From contig NZ_LN831279.1 in NCBI RefSeq assembly GCF_900069005.2, forward strand, positions 2,280,895-2,320,017: a DNA stretch of 39,123 nt. Direction: 5' to 3'. The notes beneath the pieces are model-generated. The model was not told the origin of the DNA. It saw only the letters and a program-made list of their open reading frames with translations, and did no database searches. This document shows, piece after piece, positions 1 to 6,399 of the stretch; within the stretch, counting starts at the first letter, position 1; each line of letters begins with the position of its first letter. The translations under genes and the position numbers were made by a program. Source of the DNA: Paenibacillus sp. GM2 (GTDB taxonomy: Bacteria > Bacillota > Bacilli > Paenibacillales > Paenibacillaceae).

Positions 1-350
1 CTCAGTACCAACTCACGCGGCAGAAATGGCTTCACCATATAGTCGTCCGCCCCAAGCCCAAGGCCCAACAGCCGGTCTTCGTCCTCTCCCCGAGCCGACA
101 GAAACAGGACAGGCATTGCCGAAAAGCGGCGGATCGAAGTGAGCAGGGCGAACCCATCGCCATCAGGCAGCATGACATCCAGGATCGCGATATCCGGCTT
201 GTCTGTCCGGCAGATGGCCAGAGCCTCCTGACAATTAGCCGCATGAAATATGCGAAAATAACCCTCGTTACGCAAAAAACGATCCACCATCTGGCGGATT
301 TCATACTCATCCTCAACGATCAGCAATTTCTTGTGCTTTAAATCTTCCAT
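1..350 (-). CDS. OmpR-type response regulator, N-terminal receiver part (runs off the window)
   Basis: Only the receiver domain is inside the window. The frame reads LLIVEDEYEIRQMVD near its start, then DIAILDVMLPDGDGF (phospho-acceptor Asp), LFLSARGEDED and GADDYMVKPF (conserved Lys), which is the full receiver signature of an OmpR/PhoB-family regulator. The DNA-binding domain lies beyond base 1. An in-frame ATG at 365 exists, but an extended -10 box (TGGTATAAT, -10 at 370-375) would start transcription near 363, so the ATG at 350, preceded by GGGTGATG, is the better start. The gene diverges from an ABC self-protection transporter, a common arrangement for peptide-antibiotic sensing systems. 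Which signal it answers cannot be told, because any partner kinase lies outside the window. Confidence 0.88.
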   Translation of the reverse strand, partial: MEDLKHKKLLIVEDEYEIRQMVDRFLRNEGYFRIFHAANCQEALAICRTDKPDIAILDVMLPDGDGFALLTSIRRFSAMPVLFLSARGEDEDRLLGLGLGADDYMVKPFLPRELVL

Positions 351-369
351 TTGTTCATCACCCATGGTC

Positions 370-378
370 ATTATACCA
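370..378 (-). promoter_or_regulatory. Extended -10 promoter of the response regulator
   Basis: On the minus strand the sequence reads TGGTATAAT, an extended -10 box, with the hexamer at 370-375. No good -35 is seen about 17 bp upstream, as is usual for extended -10 promoters. The predicted start near 363 leaves a leader of roughly 13 nt before the ATG at 350. Confidence 0.5.
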
Positions 379-423
379 AGGGAGCTCTGGTGAATCAGCA
401 GCCGCGGCAATTCGTACAGCGAT

Positions 424-465
424 TTAAGGTTCTCGTAAGGTAGTCTTCAGGTTCAAGAAGGGTCC
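424..465 (+). promoter_or_regulatory. Four 11-bp-spaced direct repeats, candidate response-regulator operator
   Basis: The pentamers AAGGT (426-430), AAGGT (437-441), CAGGT (448-452) and AGGGT (459-463) recur exactly every 11 bp, one helical turn apart. OmpR/PhoB-family regulators are known to bind tandem half-sites with this spacing. The repeats end just upstream of a weak -10-like TATATG (470-475) and overlap the place where a -35 would sit, so they may replace it, as PhoB-type activators do. The link to the neighbouring regulator is inferred. Confidence 0.55.
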
Positions 466-516
466 TGGCTATATGCTGAGAGGGTGAATCTAGAAATTGG
501 ATGGGAGAGAAGTCAA

Positions 517-1428
517 ATGAACGCAATCGTCTCAACACATAACCTTTCAAAATGTTATGGAGATACCTATGGTGTCAACAATGTGAATTTAAGCGTCTAC
601 GAGGGTGATGTATATGGGTTTCTGGGGCCAAACGGGGCGGGAAAATCAACCACGCTGAAGATGCTTCTTGGATTAGTCAAGCCGACAGACGGTAAGGTTA
701 CCATCTTTGGCAAAGATTTCAGCAAACACCGTCGCCCTATACTCAGTCAAACCGGTTCGCTGATTGAATCGCCTTCCTTTTACGGACATCTGACCGGCCT
801 TGAGAACATGAGAATCATGCAGAGCTTACGTAATGTTCCGCATCAAAATGTGAACGAAGTGCTGCAAATTGTCAGATTAGAGAAGCAAAAGGACAAGAAG
901 GTAAGTCAATACTCGCTTGGGATGAAGCAGCGCTTGGGGATTGCTATGGCCTTGATCGCTTTTCCCAAGCTGTTGATTCTCGATGAACCTACCAATGGGC
1001 TGGACCCTGCCGGAATCGGAGAAATACGGGAGCTGATTCAATCGCTGCCACAGCGTTACGGAATAACTGTGCTTATCTCCAGTCATCTCTTGTCAGAGAT
1101 AGAGCAAATCGCGACCTCGGTAGGCATTATCAGCCAAGGCAAGCTTGTATTTCAGGGAAGCATGGACCAGCTTCGGGGCAAGAGCGAAGGCCGTATAGCA
1201 ATAAAGACAGCCAATAATATGGAGGCTAAGAGAATCCTTCTCCATCAAGGGCTGCCATCGCTGCGCGCAGGTGAATACCTGACGCTGAAAAGTGTTGGGG
1301 ATCGCGAGGTCGCCAGGATGAATAAGACCCTTATCCATGCAGGGATAGATGTCATTCGCATTGAGGAACAGAGGAAAAGTCTGGAGCAGTTGTTCCTCGA
1401 AATGACGGGAAAGGAGAGCAGCCTATAA
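517..1428 (+). CDS. ABC transporter ATP-binding protein, bacitracin/lantibiotic self-protection type (BcrA/LanF-like)
   Basis: A 303-residue ATPase with Walker A GPNGAGKST at about residues 37-45, ABC signature YSLGMKQRLGIA, Walker B LLILDEPTNGLD and the switch histidine in ISSHLL. About 80 residues follow the ATPase fold, as in BcrA (about 300 residues); LanF proteins are shorter. The ATG at 517 is chosen because GGGAGAG lies 8-10 nt before it; an in-frame GTG at 484 would add 11 residues but has no ribosome site. The stop overlaps the next start by one base (TAATG), so translation is coupled. Together with two ABC-2 permeases it should energise removal of a membrane-acting peptide from the cell surface. 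Export of another substrate is not excluded. Confidence 0.85.
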   Translation: MNAIVSTHNLSKCYGDTYGVNNVNLSVYEGDVYGFLGPNGAGKSTTLKMLLGLVKPTDGKVTIFGKDFSKHRRPILSQTGSLIESPSFYGHLTGLENMRIMQSLRNVPHQNVNEVLQIVRLEKQKDKKVSQYSLGMKQRLGIAMALIAFPKLLILDEPTNGLDPAGIGEIRELIQSLPQRYGITVLISSHLLSEIEQIATSVGIISQGKLVFQGSMDQLRGKSEGRIAIKTANNMEAKRILLHQGLPSLRAGEYLTLKSVGDREVARMNKTLIHAGIDVIRIEEQRKSLEQLFLEMTGKESSL

Positions 1429-2177
1429 TGAGTATGCTGGGTCTGGAATTTTATAAGCTGCGCAGAAGACATCTGTTTCTCATGATCGCCCTGTTCCTTA
1501 GCGTAGAGCTGGCCTGGATCTTCCTTTCAACAAGCATCTCCCTCTCACGCAATCCGGATCTTGCAGGCTGGGAAGGGCTGATTACCACAACGGCCTCGAT
1601 GAACGGGTTATTTCTTCCGATCTTATCCGCGGTAATCGTATCCCGCGTCTGTGATATGGAGCATAAGGGCAGCACCTGGAAGCTGCTGCTCTCCGTCTCC
1701 GTTACCCGCGGCAGGATCTATGCCGCCAAGTATTTTTGCGCCTCAGCCCTGATGCTGCTCTCCATCCTGATTGAGTCTGCGGCGATGATTGGCTTCGGCA
1801 GGATACATCAATTTCAATGGTCCACACTGTTTCCTCTGCTGATTCCGTTTATGGGCGGAGCTATTTTGACCAATCAGGCGGTTATCGCGCTCCAACAGTG
1901 GATGTCCTTGTCTGTCAAGAATCAAGCATTTAGTCTTTGTCTCGGAATGATCGGCGGGTTCATCGGCATGACGTCGCAGTTGTTTCCGGCGAGGGTCAGA
2001 CATCTATTCGTCTGGTCCTACTACACCGAGCTTAGTCCAGTTACCTACGATTATGCGGGCTCAATTATGCGGTTCGTAACCCGACCGGTTGGATTTATAC
2101 TGCCAGCCACTCTAGTCATCATGGGGATTGTTATTTACATCATGGGCAGTTTCCACGTATCCAGGCAGGAAGTGTAG
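1428..2177 (+). CDS. ABC-2 permease, LanE/MutE-like subunit
   Basis: A 249-residue membrane protein with about six hydrophobic segments. Its start LGLEFYKLRRRHLFLM, with a positive N-terminus before the first helix, and the internal VCDMEHKGSTWKLLL resemble the LanE/MutE/BcrB permease group. It starts on the ATG that overlaps the ATPase stop, with AAGGAGAG about 10 nt upstream; an ATG six bases later is less well spaced. It is the first of two paralogous permeases, as expected for LanFEG-type immunity pumps. No lantibiotic biosynthesis gene is visible nearby, so this may be a stand-alone resistance pump rather than producer immunity. Confidence 0.8.
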   Translation: MSMLGLEFYKLRRRHLFLMIALFLSVELAWIFLSTSISLSRNPDLAGWEGLITTTASMNGLFLPILSAVIVSRVCDMEHKGSTWKLLLSVSVTRGRIYAAKYFCASALMLLSILIESAAMIGFGRIHQFQWSTLFPLLIPFMGGAILTNQAVIALQQWMSLSVKNQAFSLCLGMIGGFIGMTSQLFPARVRHLFVWSYYTELSPVTYDYAGSIMRFVTRPVGFILPATLVIMGIVIYIMGSFHVSRQEV

Positions 2178-2222
2178 AAGTAACTTAACCTGTTGAATAA
2201 ACCACATTATAGGAGGACCATT

Positions 2223-2954
2223 ATGTTAATCAGATGTATTCGTGCTGAGCAGCTTAAGCTGCGTCATTCCCGGATGTGGCTGATCCTTGTCACACTGCCT
2301 GTTTTGGCAGTGTTCATCGGCTGCGCCAACTTTTATTTGAACCAGAGCGCCCTGCAAAATGAGTGGTATAGCCTTTGGACACAGGTAAGCCTCTTCTACG
2401 GCGAGTTCTTCCTGCCAGTATTAATAGCTATCTGCTGTGCTTATGTATGCAGGCTGGAGCACTTAAATAAAAATTGGAACATGGTCATGAGCGCCCCATG
2501 CTCTGCTGCGCACGTATTTATCTCCAAGCTGGTCATCATCAGCCTCCTTATTCTCACAGTTCAGCTGCTATTTCTTGCTCTATACGGCACTGCCGGCTTA
2601 CTACTGGGATTGCGGCAGCATTATCCCCCGGAGACCTTGGGCTGGATCACCCGCGGCTGGGTCGCAGCCACCATGATCGGTGCGATTCAGCTCCTGCTCT
2701 CGATGCGTATCCGCAGCTTTGCGGTGCCTATCGGTATTAGCGTATGCGCCGTATTTATCGGATTGGGGATGTATGTGATGAAGATAGGCTTGTATTTTCC
2801 CTATTCCCTACTGACGATCGGAATGGGCGTATTAAGCCAGGAGAGCTTAACCGCAGCAGACACCCTGCAATTCTTCATTATGAATAGCGTATTTATGTTA
2901 TTAACGTCCGCGATGGCCATTCGGTGGCTGAAAAGCTCAGACGTGGCTGCATAA
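2223..2954 (+). CDS. ABC-2 permease, LanG/MutG-like subunit
   Basis: A 243-residue membrane protein with about six hydrophobic segments, similar in plan to the preceding permease: AEQLKLRHSRMWLILV at the start and YVCRLEHLNKNWNMVMSAP after the second segment, matching the EH..K.W pattern of the sister subunit. The start is the ATG at 2223, with AGGAGGA 5-6 nt before it; a TTG 30 bases upstream has no ribosome site. It is separated from the previous gene by 45 nt and followed by a hairpin terminator, so it closes a three-gene operon. Confidence 0.8.
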   Translation: MLIRCIRAEQLKLRHSRMWLILVTLPVLAVFIGCANFYLNQSALQNEWYSLWTQVSLFYGEFFLPVLIAICCAYVCRLEHLNKNWNMVMSAPCSAAHVFISKLVIISLLILTVQLLFLALYGTAGLLLGLRQHYPPETLGWITRGWVAATMIGAIQLLLSMRIRSFAVPIGISVCAVFIGLGMYVMKIGLYFPYSLLTIGMGVLSQESLTAADTLQFFIMNSVFMLLTSAMAIRWLKSSDVAA

Positions 2955-2971
2955 GCGAATAACCCTGTTGC

Positions 2972-3027
2972 AATAAAAATCACCCGGTTCTCGCGGACAA
3001 GTATCCCGAGGCTGGGTGATGCTTATT
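2972..3027. terminator. Bidirectional terminator between the ABC operon and the YcxB-like gene
   Basis: Inverted repeat ATCACCC (2979-2985) / GGGTGAT (3014-3020), extended outward by AATAA/TTATT and inward by a secondary CTCG..CGAG stem. It lies between two convergent genes and can serve both. Confidence 0.65.
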
Positions 3028-3040
3028 TCAGACATAAAAT

Positions 3041-3550
3041 TTACTTTATCCGTAATTTGCTGCTGTCCAGAAAGGAACGGAGAATCGGCCTGATTCTAGC
3101 CATTTCCACAGCGCTTTTAGGGATAAGCACACCTTGGTTTTTAGTCAGATAGATAATAAACAGATCCTTCGACTCACTTACTTTAGCGACTTCATTCCAT
3201 GGAATCAGCGAATCATTGGTCTCAATCGCCATCTGTATTCCGTCCTCGGATAAGGTTAGCGTCTGCTCACTCTTCAGTATCCCACTGGTTTCAAAAGCCC
3301 GCCTAGACTTATAAAGTGTAAGCAACCACATGAAGAAAGTCAGAACAAGGCTGAGAATAATACCTATTGGAGCCTTGGACAACATCACGTCAAAATTTGA
3401 ACTTTTGATCCATGTGGTTGCTATAAACACCACAAAAATGAATACACCAATGAAAATCAACTGATTTTTCGAATGAGCCAGGGTTAGTGACTTGTATTCT
3501 TTGTAAGTAATCGAGAAACTGAACTTGTAGGGAAGCTGTTCTTCTGTCAT
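3041..3550 (-). CDS. YcxB-like family membrane protein
   Basis: A 169-residue protein with two adjacent hydrophobic segments (about residues 30-48 and 60-80) followed by a cytoplasmic C-terminal domain: QTLTLSEDGIQMAIE, SLIPWNEVAKVSESKD, FIIYLTKNQGVLIPKSA. This beta-rich tail after a two-helix hairpin is the pattern of the YcxB family, whose function is unknown. AAAGGAGAT lies about 9 nt before the ATG. It stands alone, convergent with the ABC operon. There is no sign of what it works with. Confidence 0.7.
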   Translation of the reverse strand: MTEEQLPYKFSFSITYKEYKSLTLAHSKNQLIFIGVFIFVVFIATTWIKSSNFDVMLSKAPIGIILSLVLTFFMWLLTLYKSRRAFETSGILKSEQTLTLSEDGIQMAIETNDSLIPWNEVAKVSESKDLFIIYLTKNQGVLIPKSAVEMARIRPILRSFLDSSKLRIK

Positions 3551-3600
3551 TTACGAGGTATCTCCTTTGAATTCTCCATTTCTTTTATTTTAAACCGCAT

Positions 3601-3815
3601 CTATATCCCCTGCAATCCCTCTCTTAATTGATCAATTCCCGCTAGCTCCCCGCCCATGTTGTTCCCCACATCTTTCCTATGGTATCTGGCACACAAGGAC
3701 GGGCCTTAACGATTCTACTGAATTTCCAAACGGCTTCATCCACTTAGATCTTGGAACCATCCATAAGTGAAAATAATGCCTCGTATCCTCATGATAGAAA
3801 GCAGCCCTCCTCTAT
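3601..3815 (-). pseudogene. Decayed HIT-family-like gene remnant
   Basis: No intact frame is present, but a minus-strand stretch reads YHEDTRHYFHLWMVPRSKW, then MKPFGNSVESLRPVL, and after a stop and a frame change NMGGELAGIDQLREGLQG. The HxHxxx core and the W(M)..FG..V.S.RP context recall the histidine-triad segment and tail of HIT-family nucleotide hydrolases. In-frame stops and at least one frameshift mark it as dead. The stretch 3816-3965 upstream has another short open piece (LFRAATNHWANGKNVDMDEL) that I do not recognise. The family call rests on memory of the motif only. Confidence 0.4.
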
Positions 3816-3965
3816 TGCAGGCCTGGTTCCTTGCGCTCTTCTAATACCGTGGATCAACGGGATATATTCCGATTGTTCTGCGCCGTAAGCTCGTCCATAT
3901 CAACGTTTTTCCCATTAGCCCAGTGATTTGTCGCGGCACGGAACAGCTCTTTTCTTATGGATCAT

Positions 3966-4232
3966 TTATTTTCTATATCGCAGCACGAGCATAATTACAA
4001 ACAGCACGACTAATAAAGATAGACTGTTTGTCATCAAAAATGCAATTCCAGCACCATTACTGACTAAATCGATAGCATAAATCTCCATGAGCGCGATTCC
4101 TGATAACATGAACAAGTAGGATTTCAGGCTTAGATCTCGGACGGACTTCGTCTTTATAATCTGCAAAATCTGAGGAATCCAGCCGATAGCCAGAATCACT
4201 CCGCCGATAAGTTGCAAGATTGAGAAAACCAC
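3966..4232 (-). CDS. SemiSWEET/PQ-loop-like small membrane transporter
   Basis: An 88-residue protein of three hydrophobic helices. Helix 1 is followed by GWIPQILQIIKTKSVRDLS, a clear PQ-loop (Pro-Gln in IPQI, then the K..S..D/LS turn). Bacterial SemiSWEETs are about 85-100 residues, form dimers and pass small sugars such as sucrose across the membrane; related PQ-loop proteins carry other substrates, so the cargo is open. The start codon is GTG, preceded by GGTGGTGAT. It follows a MarR gene on the same strand, but a terminator (4323-4356) separates them, so it is probably transcribed on its own. Confidence 0.75.
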   Translation of the reverse strand: MVFSILQLIGGVILAIGWIPQILQIIKTKSVRDLSLKSYLFMLSGIALMEIYAIDLVSNGAGIAFLMTNSLSLLVVLFVIMLVLRYRK

Positions 4233-4322
4233 TATATATCACCACCCTGCCGGTTGATGGGGTCAAGAATATGTATGTTGTTAAATATATTCCCGGCACT
4301 GTAATTTCATCCTTTATTCAGC

Positions 4323-4356
4323 AAAAAAGACAAATCGCAACTCTGGCGACTTGTCT
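4323..4356 (-). terminator. Rho-independent terminator of the MarR gene
   Basis: On the minus strand, AGACAAGTCGCC folds with GCGATTTGTCT (stems 4328-4338 and 4346-4356, one mismatch) and runs into six T residues (4323-4328). It lies about 60 nt past the MarR stop. Confidence 0.75.
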
Positions 4357-4416
4357 CCGGCGTAAAAGGTCCACCTGTTTCATTCATTAATCCTATGATT
4401 CTCCCCCTTGTATTGT

Positions 4417-4836
4417 TCAGGATTTCGCGCCTGAGATTTTCCCAAGCAAATAAACCAGCAATTGCTGATTATGCGTTGAGATTCGGTCCAAAATACTGTT
4501 GATATATGTATCCCGAATGGAGACTCCGCGCTCGAGTTCTTCTTTTCCCTTCTCCGTAAGGGATACCCATACGATCCGACGATCGGTCTCATCGCGCTCC
4601 CGACGAATCAGTTCACCGCGTTCCATCCGGTCCAGCAGCATCGTTACGGCAGCAGGCGTAGTAGAGAGGAACGGAATAAGATCCGAAGGCTTCAAGCTGT
4701 GTTTCTCCTGTTGAATCATGACTTCCAGAACACTCAATTGCGAGGTTGTTAAGGAAGGTGCAAGATGATCTTCCATATGGGTCTGAAAATCCTTCATGAT
4801 TCTTCCAAGTAATTTGACAAATTCCTCTGTATGCAA
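4417..4836 (-). CDS. MarR-family transcriptional regulator
   Basis: A 139-residue winged-helix protein, normal for the family. It shows the recognition helix region LSTTPAAVTMLLDRMERGELI and the wing RRERDETDRRIVWVSLTEKG, whose DxRxxxV-LT pattern is the MarR hallmark; flanking helices would form the dimer interface. GGGGAGGG lies about 10 nt before the ATG. MarR proteins usually repress themselves and a neighbouring gene, released by a small phenolic or oxidant ligand. The candidate target is unclear because the genes on both sides are separated by a terminator or by an inserted element. A palindrome in its promoter may be its own operator. Confidence 0.9.
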   Translation of the reverse strand: MHTEEFVKLLGRIMKDFQTHMEDHLAPSLTTSQLSVLEVMIQQEKHSLKPSDLIPFLSTTPAAVTMLLDRMERGELIRRERDETDRRIVWVSLTEKGKEELERGVSIRDTYINSILDRISTHNQQLLVYLLGKISGAKS

Positions 4837-4882
4837 TCCGATCCCTCCCCAGGTTGAACTCCAATCAATAACTTAACTCATA

Positions 4883-4911
4883 AAATATAGGGATATCCCG
4901 TTTATCGGAAT
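4883..4911 (-). promoter_or_regulatory. Palindrome in the MarR promoter region
   Basis: A perfect GGGATATCCC (4890-4899) lies 53 bp upstream of the MarR start. On the minus strand it sits between TTCCGA and TATTTT, a weak -35/-10 pair 17 bp apart. The position fits an autoregulatory operator, but the promoter is poor and the assignment is inferred. Confidence 0.35.
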
Positions 4912-5110
4912 ATATCATGCATTCGTGAAGTTGATATCGCTTGAGCCACAAAGCAGCAGGTTGACGTAACAGATGTGGAGTGATCACAATCGCGTGTAAT
5001 TAATTTTTCGACATTCATTTTCAAAATCCTGCCATGGGACAAAAAGTGGTTCTTCCTATTCAATTATTTCTGATCGCAAACCTAGATTCAGGGCGCTCAG
5101 ACTGACATGG
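4912..5110. other. Gene-free stretch between MarR and the inserted cassette
   Basis: No coding frame, tRNA or clear hairpin was found here. The 342-nt gap between the MarR start (4836) and the recombinase remnant (5179) holds only the MarR promoter palindrome, the distal half of the old ilvE terminator (5114-5137) and the left end of the cassette. Confidence 0.5.
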
Positions 5111-5113
5111 AAC

Positions 5114-5137
5114 AAAAAAAGGCCGCCCCTTAGGCAG
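5114..5137 (-). terminator. Distal half of the original ilvE terminator, split by an insertion
   Basis: On the minus strand this reads CTGCCTAAGGGGCGGCCT followed by seven T residues. Its partner arm AGGCTGCC is at 6349-6356, on the far side of the cassette. Joined, they give an 8-bp stem with one G-T pair, loop TAAGG and a T-tract, a textbook terminator for ilvE. Confidence 0.65.
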
Positions 5138-5156
5138 TCCGTCATAAAACAGTATA
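5138..5156 (+). repeat. Left terminal inverted repeat of the cassette
   Basis: 19-bp sequence beginning TCCGTCATAA, matched in inverse orientation at 6319-6337 with one difference. Confidence 0.65.
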
Positions 5157-5178
5157 TTCCTGAAGTGTAGCTTAAAAG

Positions 5179-5467
5179 CTACGCCATTTCTTCATGTATC
5201 GGGGTATTCAATTCCGGCATCCCCACCAAATCATAGCTGATGTGAATATTTGCGTTTGCCCTTCGACTTGTCCGGGGCATCCACAAAGACCTTGCACACC
5301 AAGTCATTCAAGATGGTGGGCGTGAGTTCCTGCAAATCTGTGTATTGCCTGCACTTGCGGATAAACCGTTCTACATCTTCGGCGTATTGCTCCTGTTCGT
5401 CCAGTTCCGCTTGTTATTGCTCCAGTTTGTTTTCTAAATCAGCCTGTTCCGTTTCATAGTCAGAAGT
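5179..5467 (-). pseudogene. C-terminal remnant of a large serine recombinase
   Basis: The minus strand reads YETEQADLENKLEQ, a stop, then QAELDEQEQYAEDVERF, IRKCRQYTDLQELTPTILN, DLVCKVFVDAPDKSKGKRK. After a one-base frame shift it continues NIHISYDLVGMPELNTPIHE and ends with a stop. The coiled coil followed by YT-ELTP-I-N-L--K--V and a short beta tail is typical of the end of TnpX/phage-type serine integrases. The catalytic and zinc domains are missing. The remnant begins in the same frame directly after the stop of the S51 peptidase, so an earlier rearrangement fused foreign DNA to the recombinase tail. It ends about 23 bp from the left inverted repeat. Confidence 0.7.
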
Positions 5468-6082
5468 TCAGTTTCTTTTGATAGTTATTTCACTACCGTT
5501 GACCACTATCGCTTCGTTATTGCTAATCGGGGATAAGTTTAATACGGAGGAATAGGTGTCCACTATTTTCTGTCCAATTTTCTTAAAGGGTGGATTGGTA
5601 TAGTGCGGCACAGTGCAAAACTCCACCAAACCTAAAGCATCAAAATTTTCTAAGCCCGACGCTTTCTTTACACTATCCATCCCTTTGACATATTCAATGT
5701 TTGCAGATGTAACTATTGCTCCGGCAGACTCTCCGATATACAGTTTTCCGGCATTGACTTCATCAATGATTACTTGATCTGCGCCGGTTCTTTTCAATTC
5801 CTGCAACAAGAAAAATGTGTTGCCCCCTGTCACATAGATGAAATCGTTGTTTTTTATTTTTGCGGTAATTTCAGCGGTTGTGGCGAGTGATATATCCAAC
5901 TCGTCAACAATCAGTCCCATCTTTTCAAGAGCCTTTCTTCCTGCGCTCACATAAAACACGACCTTTTCCACTTTGCTTGCAGTCGGAATAAAGGTGACGG
6001 TTTTGCCGTTTAGGTCTTTCTCGAAGTCTGCAAATATGTCAGCTACATCCTTAAAGGAGGATACCAAAAATAGTTTTTCCAT
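5468..6082 (-). CDS. Peptidase S51 / dipeptidase E-like protein
   Basis: A 204-residue cytosolic protein with the S51 nucleophile elbow YIGESAGAIVTS (Ser in GESAG) and the preceding FIYVTGGNTFFLLQEL strand-turn, both characteristic of PepE-type serine peptidases, which cleave Asp-Xaa dipeptides; E. coli PepE is 229 residues. A related glutamine-amidotransferase-like function is possible. AAAGGA lies 11 nt before the ATG, and a TTGACA-16-TATAAC promoter overlaps a palindromic operator upstream. The gene sits inside the inverted-repeat cassette and is richer in A and T than its neighbours, which points to acquisition by transfer. It seems intact. Confidence 0.8.
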   Translation of the reverse strand: MEKLFLVSSFKDVADIFADFEKDLNGKTVTFIPTASKVEKVVFYVSAGRKALEKMGLIVDELDISLATTAEITAKIKNNDFIYVTGGNTFFLLQELKRTGADQVIIDEVNAGKLYIGESAGAIVTSANIEYVKGMDSVKKASGLENFDALGLVEFCTVPHYTNPPFKKIGQKIVDTYSSVLNLSPISNNEAIVVNGSEITIKRN

Positions 6083-6112
6083 AAGGCATTTGATCCTTTC
6101 TCTGTGGTCTTG

Positions 6113-6154
6113 GTTATAGTATAATCCATAATGGTGTCAATTAGTGACACCATT
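6113..6154 (-). promoter_or_regulatory. Promoter of the S51 peptidase with palindromic operator
   Basis: AATGGTGTCA (6130-6139) and TGACACCATT (6145-6154) form a perfect 10-bp inverted repeat with a 5-base spacer. On the minus strand the -35 TTGACA (6135-6140) lies inside it, 16 bp from the -10 TATAAC (6113-6118). A repressor bound here would block the peptidase promoter. Confidence 0.65.
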
Positions 6155-6175
6155 TATTTAAAAAGAGGAAATGCC

Positions 6176-6217
6176 ATGAAAAAATCCGAGCGTCAAGCAG
6201 GGCTTTCCTATTATTAG
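6176..6217 (+). pseudogene. Start of a truncated, divergent regulator gene
   Basis: AGAGG (6164-6168) is 7 nt before an ATG that opens MKKSERQAGLSYY and then hits TAG. A good ribosome site, a position across the operator from the peptidase, and an abrupt end suggest the first codons of the peptidase's repressor gene, the rest deleted. The family cannot be told from 13 residues. Confidence 0.35.
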
Positions 6218-6230
6218 GACACAAAACAAA

Positions 6231-6270
6231 AAAGAAGCGTACTGTCTACTTGGAGAAATACGCTTCTTTT
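6231..6270. terminator. Hairpin terminator inside the cassette
   Basis: AAAGAAGCGTA (6231-6241) pairs perfectly with TACGCTTCTTT (6259-6269), with a T-tract on the plus strand and an A-tract opposite. It would have ended the deleted divergent gene. Confidence 0.65.
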
Positions 6271-6318
6271 AGACATTTCATTTGGCAGTTCGGCAGTTGC
6301 CCATAAACAATATAGTTT

Positions 6319-6337
6319 TATACTGTCTTATGACGGA
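6319..6337 (-). repeat. Right terminal inverted repeat of the cassette
   Basis: The reverse complement begins TCCGTCATAA and matches 5138-5156 at 18 of 19 bases; five bases separate it from the outer CTTAGGCAG copy. Confidence 0.65.
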
Positions 6338-6342
6338 ACACT

Positions 6343-6358
6343 CTTAGGCAGCCTGCTC
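6343..6358 (-). terminator. Proximal half of the split ilvE terminator
   Basis: The minus strand carries AGGCTGCCTAAG, the 5' arm and loop of the hairpin whose other arm and T-tract lie at 5114-5129. With the cassette between them, ilvE probably lacks its original terminator; the peptidase promoter and internal hairpin now lie downstream. Confidence 0.6.
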
Positions 6359-6399
6359 CAATCTGTTTGTCCGATGATCCTATAAATTCACAAACCCCT

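Larger units (their letters stand above)
5129..6351. mobile_element. Inserted ~1.2 kb cassette with inverted repeats and 9-bp flanking duplication
   Basis: TCCGTCATAAAACAGTATA at 5138-5156 matches the reverse complement of 6319-6337 at 18 of 19 positions. The 9-mer CTTAGGCAG occurs on both outer sides (5129-5137 and 6343-6351). On the left the duplication abuts the repeat; on the right five bases (ACACT, 6338-6342) intervene. Inside are a serine-recombinase tail remnant, an S51 peptidase gene and a truncated regulator, but no transposase, so it would have been moved in trans. A 9-bp duplication is known for several DDE transposase families, including IS256; the family is not identified. Base use inside is visibly richer in A and T than in ilvE. 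Confidence 0.6.
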
